The notes below the pieces were generated by a model. The model searched no databases and was not told where the DNA came from. It worked only from the letters and a program-made list of their open reading frames with translations. Positions 60,910 through 64,000 of a DNA stretch of 64,000 nt are shown here, piece after piece. Made by a program: the position numbers and the translations under genes. How positions within the stretch are numbered: the stretch's first letter is position 1; each line of letters opens with the position of its first letter. Source of the DNA: Clostridia bacterium (GTDB lineage Bacteria; Bacillota; Clostridia; Christensenellales; Aristaeellaceae); NCBI GenBank assembly GCA_017501255.1, contig JAFVXE010000052.1, positions 62,001 through 126,000 on the forward strand, read 5' to 3'.

Positions 60910-61296
60910 ATGAAGTTTCTCTCTCTGATGGCTCTGGAACAGGCCGCTGTTGACGCAACTGCCATGGGTGCTGAAGGCGAAATGCCCGCTGGCGCTGGTC
61001 TGCTGGGCACTCTGATCTCCCTGCTGCCCATGATCCTCATTTTTGTGGTGTTCTACTTCATGCTCATCCGTCCCCAGCGCAAGAAGGAAAAGAAGGTTCA
61101 GGAAATGCTGAACGCGCTGAAGGTTGGCGACCGTGTCAACACCATCGGCGGCATCTTCGGCACCATCACCGCCATCAAGGATGACACTCTGGAGCTGTCC
61201 GTTGGTAAGGACAACGTGAAGCTGATCTTCGCCCGCTGGGCCATCCAGAAGGTGGATGACGTGGCCATCGAGAACGATTCCGAAGTGCTCAACTAA
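60910..61296 (+). CDS. yajC: Preprotein translocase subunit YajC
   Basis: A 128-residue protein with an unusually long, Ala/Gly-rich N-terminal segment, one membrane helix (about 34-53, ILIFVVFYFMLIRPQRKKEKK) and the YajC cytoplasmic domain with LKVGDRVNTIGGIFGTI and AIKDDTLEL. It belongs to the SecDF-YajC accessory complex for protein export. ATG at 60910 is taken because GGAAAGGGG lies upstream. secD/secF are not in the window. Confidence 0.93.
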   Translation: MKFLSLMALEQAAVDATAMGAEGEMPAGAGLLGTLISLLPMILIFVVFYFMLIRPQRKKEKKVQEMLNALKVGDRVNTIGGIFGTITAIKDDTLELSVGKDNVKLIFARWAIQKVDDVAIENDSEVLN

Positions 61297-61310
61297 TCTT
61301 CACAACGCAT

Positions 61311-61361
61311 AAACCCTCCCTTGTATGCATATCTTTTACAAAGCATTCAAGGGAGGGTTTT
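61311..61361 (+). terminator. yajC terminator that contains the next gene's ribosome binding site
   Basis: A 13-bp perfect stem (AAACCCTCCCTTG with CAAGGGAGGGTTT) and long loop, then TTT. The 3' arm holds AGGGAGG, which is the ribosome binding site for the ATG at 61364. The hairpin would therefore both stop transcription and hide that site in any read-through RNA. Confidence 0.8.
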
Positions 61362-61363
61362 TC

Positions 61364-61795
61364 ATGTCCGGATATACTACGCCTACCGTCAACCGGCCTT
61401 TGCGCCGCCGTTCTGCACGCAACCGTAAAACCGTATGGAGCCGTCTGCTTAGGGGACTTCTGACCGCCATCGGGGTGACGCTTCTGTGCGTATTGCTCTT
61501 TGCCCTGCTGATGCAATGGCTCAAGCCCGGTGACAATGTGATCCGCATCATCAACCAGATCATCAAATTGGGCAGCATTTTTGCCGGTGTGTATGTAACT
61601 GTCGGGCGCAACGGTGAGAACGGTCTCCTGCTGGGCGCAGGCGTCGGTCTTGCCTATATGCTGCTGGGGGTGCTTCTTTATGCGCTGCTGTCCGGCCAGC
61701 AACTGCCATGGACGGCCTATCTCAGCGATATTGCCATGGGCATTGCAGGAGGCGGCATCGCCGGAGCCATTGTGGCAGGAATGCGGAAACGGTAA
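61364..61795 (+). CDS. TIGR04086-like small membrane protein
   Basis: A 143-residue protein with a basic N-terminus (NRPLRRRSARNRK) and four hydrophobic segments: about 31-52, 62-78, 85-107 and 119-138. The last is Gly-rich (GIAGGGIAGAIVAG). Length, location beside yajC and architecture match TIGR04086 proteins of Clostridia, which I recall in spore formers. Role unknown. Its expression appears limited by the hairpin overlapping its ribosome binding site. Confidence 0.78.
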   Translation: MSGYTTPTVNRPLRRRSARNRKTVWSRLLRGLLTAIGVTLLCVLLFALLMQWLKPGDNVIRIINQIIKLGSIFAGVYVTVGRNGENGLLLGAGVGLAYMLLGVLLYALLSGQQLPWTAYLSDIAMGIAGGGIAGAIVAGMRKR

Positions 61796-61809
61796 GCCCA
61801 ACAACTCAT

Positions 61810-62319
61810 TCAGAACAGCTGCTCCACAATCTGTGCAGCGCATTCCTCCGGGGTGTTTTGGCTGGTATCCACCCGCATGGTGTAGCGGATGCCTTTGGCC
61901 ATCAGTGCTGCCTGCTCCTCAGACTGGGTTTCATAGCGGTCACCCCGGGCGATATTCCTCTCCCGGCAAATCTCCAGCGGGCAGTATACCTCCACCACAT
62001 CCAGCGGATTATCCTTGAGAATATCCATCAGCTGCCGGTAGTGGGGGCGCACTTCATCCCGTTCCACCAAAATGCCGTCAATCAGCACGTTTTTCCCCAT
62101 ATCCGAATACAGTTTGGCAGTATGGTACATCATGATGATCACTTCCCCCAGGTGTTTCCAGTAATCCTGACGGAGAAATCTTTCCCCCACCATCTGTTCA
62201 AACAGATCGTTGGCAACCACATAGAAAAAGGGTTCTTCATATTCCTGCAACGCATCCACAATGGAGGTCTTGCCACTGCTGGTTACGCCGTTGAGAAAGA
62301 TGATCCTGCCTTTGGACAC
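61810..62319 (-). CDS. P-loop phosphotransferase (chloramphenicol-phosphotransferase-like)
   Basis: A 169-residue nucleotide-binding protein. The Walker A is NGVTSSGKTSIV; LIDGILVERDEVR and the R-x-x-x-R region RERNIARGDR correspond to the CPT-like/AAA_33 kinase lid. It starts with GTG at 62319 behind AAAGGAG. Proteins of this fold phosphorylate small molecules, including chloramphenicol in Streptomyces, but nothing here identifies a drug substrate. Confidence 0.82.
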   Translation of the reverse strand: MSKGRIIFLNGVTSSGKTSIVDALQEYEEPFFYVVANDLFEQMVGERFLRQDYWKHLGEVIIMMYHTAKLYSDMGKNVLIDGILVERDEVRPHYRQLMDILKDNPLDVVEVYCPLEICRERNIARGDRYETQSEEQAALMAKGIRYTMRVDTSQNTPEECAAQIVEQLF

Positions 62320-62352
62320 TGCGAACAGCTCCTTTCAAAACAAATTTCATAG

Positions 62353-62387
62353 CACAAAGGAGAGGGCGATTGACCCTCTCCTTTGTG
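62353..62387 (-). terminator. Probable terminator after livF
   Basis: A perfect 14-bp stem (CACAAAGGAGAGGG and complement) with a 7-nt loop lies between livF and the kinase gene; its T run is weak on both strands. A second small palindrome (AAAGCCCG-CGGGCTTT, 62472-62488) is nearer the livF stop. Confidence 0.55.
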
Positions 62388-62496
62388 TTTATCGTCAACC
62401 CGCTCGATATCCCCAATAGGGATGCAGCCGCCCGGAACCGGCGTCTTGCGCAGCAGTCCCGGACAGCCGTCAAAGCCCGACGGGCTTTCCCCGGAA

Positions 62497-63207
62497 TCAG
62501 TCGCCCAAGTAGGCGTTTTTCACAGCATCGTCGTTGAGCAATTCCAGCGCAGGGCCTTCCTTGACGATGGTGCCGGTTTCCAGCACGTAGGCACGGTCAG
62601 CCACGCTGAGCGCCATCTGTGCGTTCTGTTCCACCAGCAGAATGGTGGTGCCAGCCTCGTGCAGTTCCTTGATGATATCGAAGATTTGCTCCACCAGAAT
62701 GGGTGCCAGACCCATGGACGGCTCATCCAGCATCAGCAGCTTGGGCTTGCTCATCAGAGCACGGCCCATGGCCAGCATCTGCTGCTCGCCGCCGGACAGA
62801 GTGCCCGCCACCTGCTTGTAGCGTTCCTTCAGGCGGGGGAAGCGCTGATACACATCTTCGATGGAATCCGCAATCTCGTTGGCAGGACGGGTAAAACCGC
62901 CCATCTCCAGATTTTCCTTAACGGTCATCTGCAAAAACACACGGCGGCCTTCCGGGCACAGGGCCATGCCCTTGGAAACAATCTTATCCGCAGGCACGCC
63001 GGCAATGCTCTGATCGTGGAGCAGAATGCTGCCGCTGCGAGGCTTGAGAAGACCAGCCACGGTATTCAGCGTGGTGCTCTTGCCAGCGCCGTTGGCGCCG
63101 ATCAGCGTAACGATTTCGCCTTCGTTGACCTCGAAGGAAACGCCCTTGATGGCATGGATGCTGCCGTAGTACACGTGCAGGTTATCAACCTTCAGCAAAT
63201 TGCTCAT
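62497..63207 (-). CDS. livF: Branched-chain amino acid ABC transporter ATP-binding protein LivF
   Basis: A 236-residue ABC ATPase of the LivF type. It has Walker A GANGAGKST, signature LSGGEQQML, Walker B LMLDEPSMGLAP and the H-loop near VEQNAQ. It pairs with LivG, 2 bp upstream, to energise uptake of branched-chain amino acids or related compounds. The remaining subunits (binding protein and permeases) should lie beyond the window edge. Confidence 0.94.
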   Translation of the reverse strand: MSNLLKVDNLHVYYGSIHAIKGVSFEVNEGEIVTLIGANGAGKSTTLNTVAGLLKPRSGSILLHDQSIAGVPADKIVSKGMALCPEGRRVFLQMTVKENLEMGGFTRPANEIADSIEDVYQRFPRLKERYKQVAGTLSGGEQQMLAMGRALMSKPKLLMLDEPSMGLAPILVEQIFDIIKELHEAGTTILLVEQNAQMALSVADRAYVLETGTIVKEGPALELLNDDAVKNAYLGD

Positions 63208-63209
63208 CC

Positions 63210-64000
63210 TCAGCCCTCCTTCTTCTTGCCCAGGTAGGCTTCCACAACGGTGGGATTGTTCTGGATCTCGCTGGGGGTGCCCTTGGCGATGATGCGGCCG
63301 TAGTTCAGCACGGCGATACCCTCGCAGATACCCATGACCAGCTTCATATCATGCTCAATCAGCATAATGGCGATCTGGAAGGTATCGCGGATCTTCACGA
63401 TGTTTTCCATCAGCTCGGCGGTTTCCGCAGGGTTCATACCGGCGGCGGGTTCGTCCAGCAACAGCAGCTTGGGATTGGTCGCCAGTGCACGGACGATTTC
63501 CAGACGGCGCTGAGCGCCGTAAGGCAGGGAACCAGCCTCGTGATCCGCCAGATCCTGCATATCAAAGATGCTCAAAAGATCCAGTGCCTTCTCATGCATC
63601 TTCTTCTCCTGCTTCCAGTAGCCGGGCAGGCGCAGCACGCCGGTGGCAGCGCCATAGCGCATCTGATTGTGCAGGCCGATTTTCACGTTATCCTCCACAC
63701 TCAGCTTGTCAAACAGGCGGATGTTCTGGAAGGTACGGGCAATGCCCAACCGATTGACCTGAATGGTATTCAGCCCGGCAGTATCCCGACCATCCACCAG
63801 AATGGTACCCATGGTGGGCTGATACACCTTGGTGATCAGGTTGAAAATCGTGGTCTTGCCAGCGCCATTGGGGCCAATGAGACCGGCAATCTCGGTAGCG
63901 CCGATGATCAGGTTGAAATCGTCAACCGCTTTCAGACCGCCGAATTCCACGCCCAGATGGCGGGCTTCCAGCACGGGTTTTTTGTGTACGTCACGTTCCG
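63210..64000 (-). CDS. livG: Branched-chain amino acid ABC transporter ATP-binding protein LivG, 5' end outside window
   Basis: Residues visible include Walker A GPNGAGKTT, LFDKLSVEDNV, the LivG-specific helical insert (QMRYGAATGVLRLPGYWKQEKK), the degenerate signature SLPYGAQRRLEI, Walker B LLLLDEPAAGMNP and EHDMKLVMGI. A GTG exists at 63974, but the frame stays open to the window edge and no ribosome binding site precedes that GTG, so the true start probably lies outside. LivG forms the ATPase pair with LivF. Confidence 0.92.
   Translation of the reverse strand, partial: ERDVHKKPVLEARHLGVEFGGLKAVDDFNLIIGATEIAGLIGPNGAGKTTIFNLITKVYQPTMGTILVDGRDTAGLNTIQVNRLGIARTFQNIRLFDKLSVEDNVKIGLHNQMRYGAATGVLRLPGYWKQEKKMHEKALDLLSIFDMQDLADHEAGSLPYGAQRRLEIVRALATNPKLLLLDEPAAGMNPAETAELMENIVKIRDTFQIAIMLIEHDMKLVMGICEGIAVLNYGRIIAKGTPSEIQNNPTVVEAYLGKKKEG

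Noticed and set aside
61810..62319. Chloramphenicol resistance gene
   Set aside because: Only the general P-loop kinase fold matches; there is no resistance context and many such proteins have other substrates.
1..64000. tRNA, rRNA, transposase, integrase or phage genes
   Set aside because: I looked at all intergenic stretches and gene products and saw none that could be supported.

Overview
The window looks like a chromosomal segment of an uncultured Bacillota bacterium, most likely a gut or rumen member of the Clostridia. The case rests on RNase J, a YajC / TIGR04086-type gene pair, PepV and M32 peptidases, CUT1-type sugar ABC genes with LacI-type operators, an intracellular GH9, a secreted GH5, a GH130 phosphorylase, strong AGGAGG ribosome binding sites and TTGACA/TATAAT promoters. 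Genes are dense on both strands, many joined by ATGA or TAATG overlaps. I saw no rRNA, tRNA, CRISPR array, intact insertion sequence or prophage.

Layout. 1-3.9 kb: a polyprenyl-phosphate glycosyltransferase (GT2) between two paralogous polytopic membrane proteins; the first is cut by the window edge. 4.1-5.8 kb: RNase J. 12.0-5.9 kb (minus): a six-gene operon of an unknown membrane protein, RsuA-type pseudouridine synthase, RsmC-type methyltransferase, PatB-type C-S lyase/aminotransferase, PepV dipeptidase and an APH-like kinase. 13.3-12.1 kb: exported DUF3048-like protein. 13.6-16.2 kb: DUF512 radical-SAM protein and the ribosome GTPase Der. 17.9-16.3 kb: HAD phosphatase and EamA exporter. 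21.7-18.0 kb: three tandem M42 aminopeptidases plus a small unknown protein. 25.3-21.9 kb: a CUT1 ABC importer under a promoter flanked by two LacI-type operators. 26.4-25.7 kb: XRE regulator. 29.0-26.5 kb: cytoplasmic GH9.

29.3-35.6 kb (plus): AEC carrier, Nudix, MetH reactivation protein, MetH without activation domain, and a fused homocysteine methyltransferase/MTHFR, together a methionine-folate module. 37.1-35.6 kb: phosphoesterase, Dabb-like protein, GNAT. 43.7-37.2 kb: argG-argC-argJ-argB-argD-argF, the arginine pathway without argH. 44.1-45.3 kb: secreted GH5. 48.6-45.4 kb: GNAT, M32 carboxypeptidase, RhaD. 49.0-50.3 kb: a sortase-type beta-helix surface protein behind a promoter whose spacer is a TA-dinucleotide tract. 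52.6-50.4 kb: GH130 phosphorylase and its probable LacI repressor. 60.6-52.8 kb: an exported unknown protein, a zinc-ribbon/TM protein with exact 37-residue repeats, a membrane O-acyltransferase, RmlA, RmlB and a Nudix protein. 60.9-61.8 kb: YajC and a TIGR04086-like membrane protein. 64.0-61.8 kb: LivG (cut by the edge), LivF and a small P-loop kinase.

The genes suggest a fermentative plant-polysaccharide user: secreted GH5 and surface proteins outside, a CUT1 importer, and intracellular GH9 and GH130 acting on imported oligosaccharides. Peptide recycling (PepV, three M42, M32), arginine and methionine synthesis, and cell-surface glycan genes (GT2 with DUF6056-like partners, RmlAB, acyltransferase) complete the picture. 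Least explained are the 37-residue-repeat envelope module and the TA-tract promoter of the surface protein.
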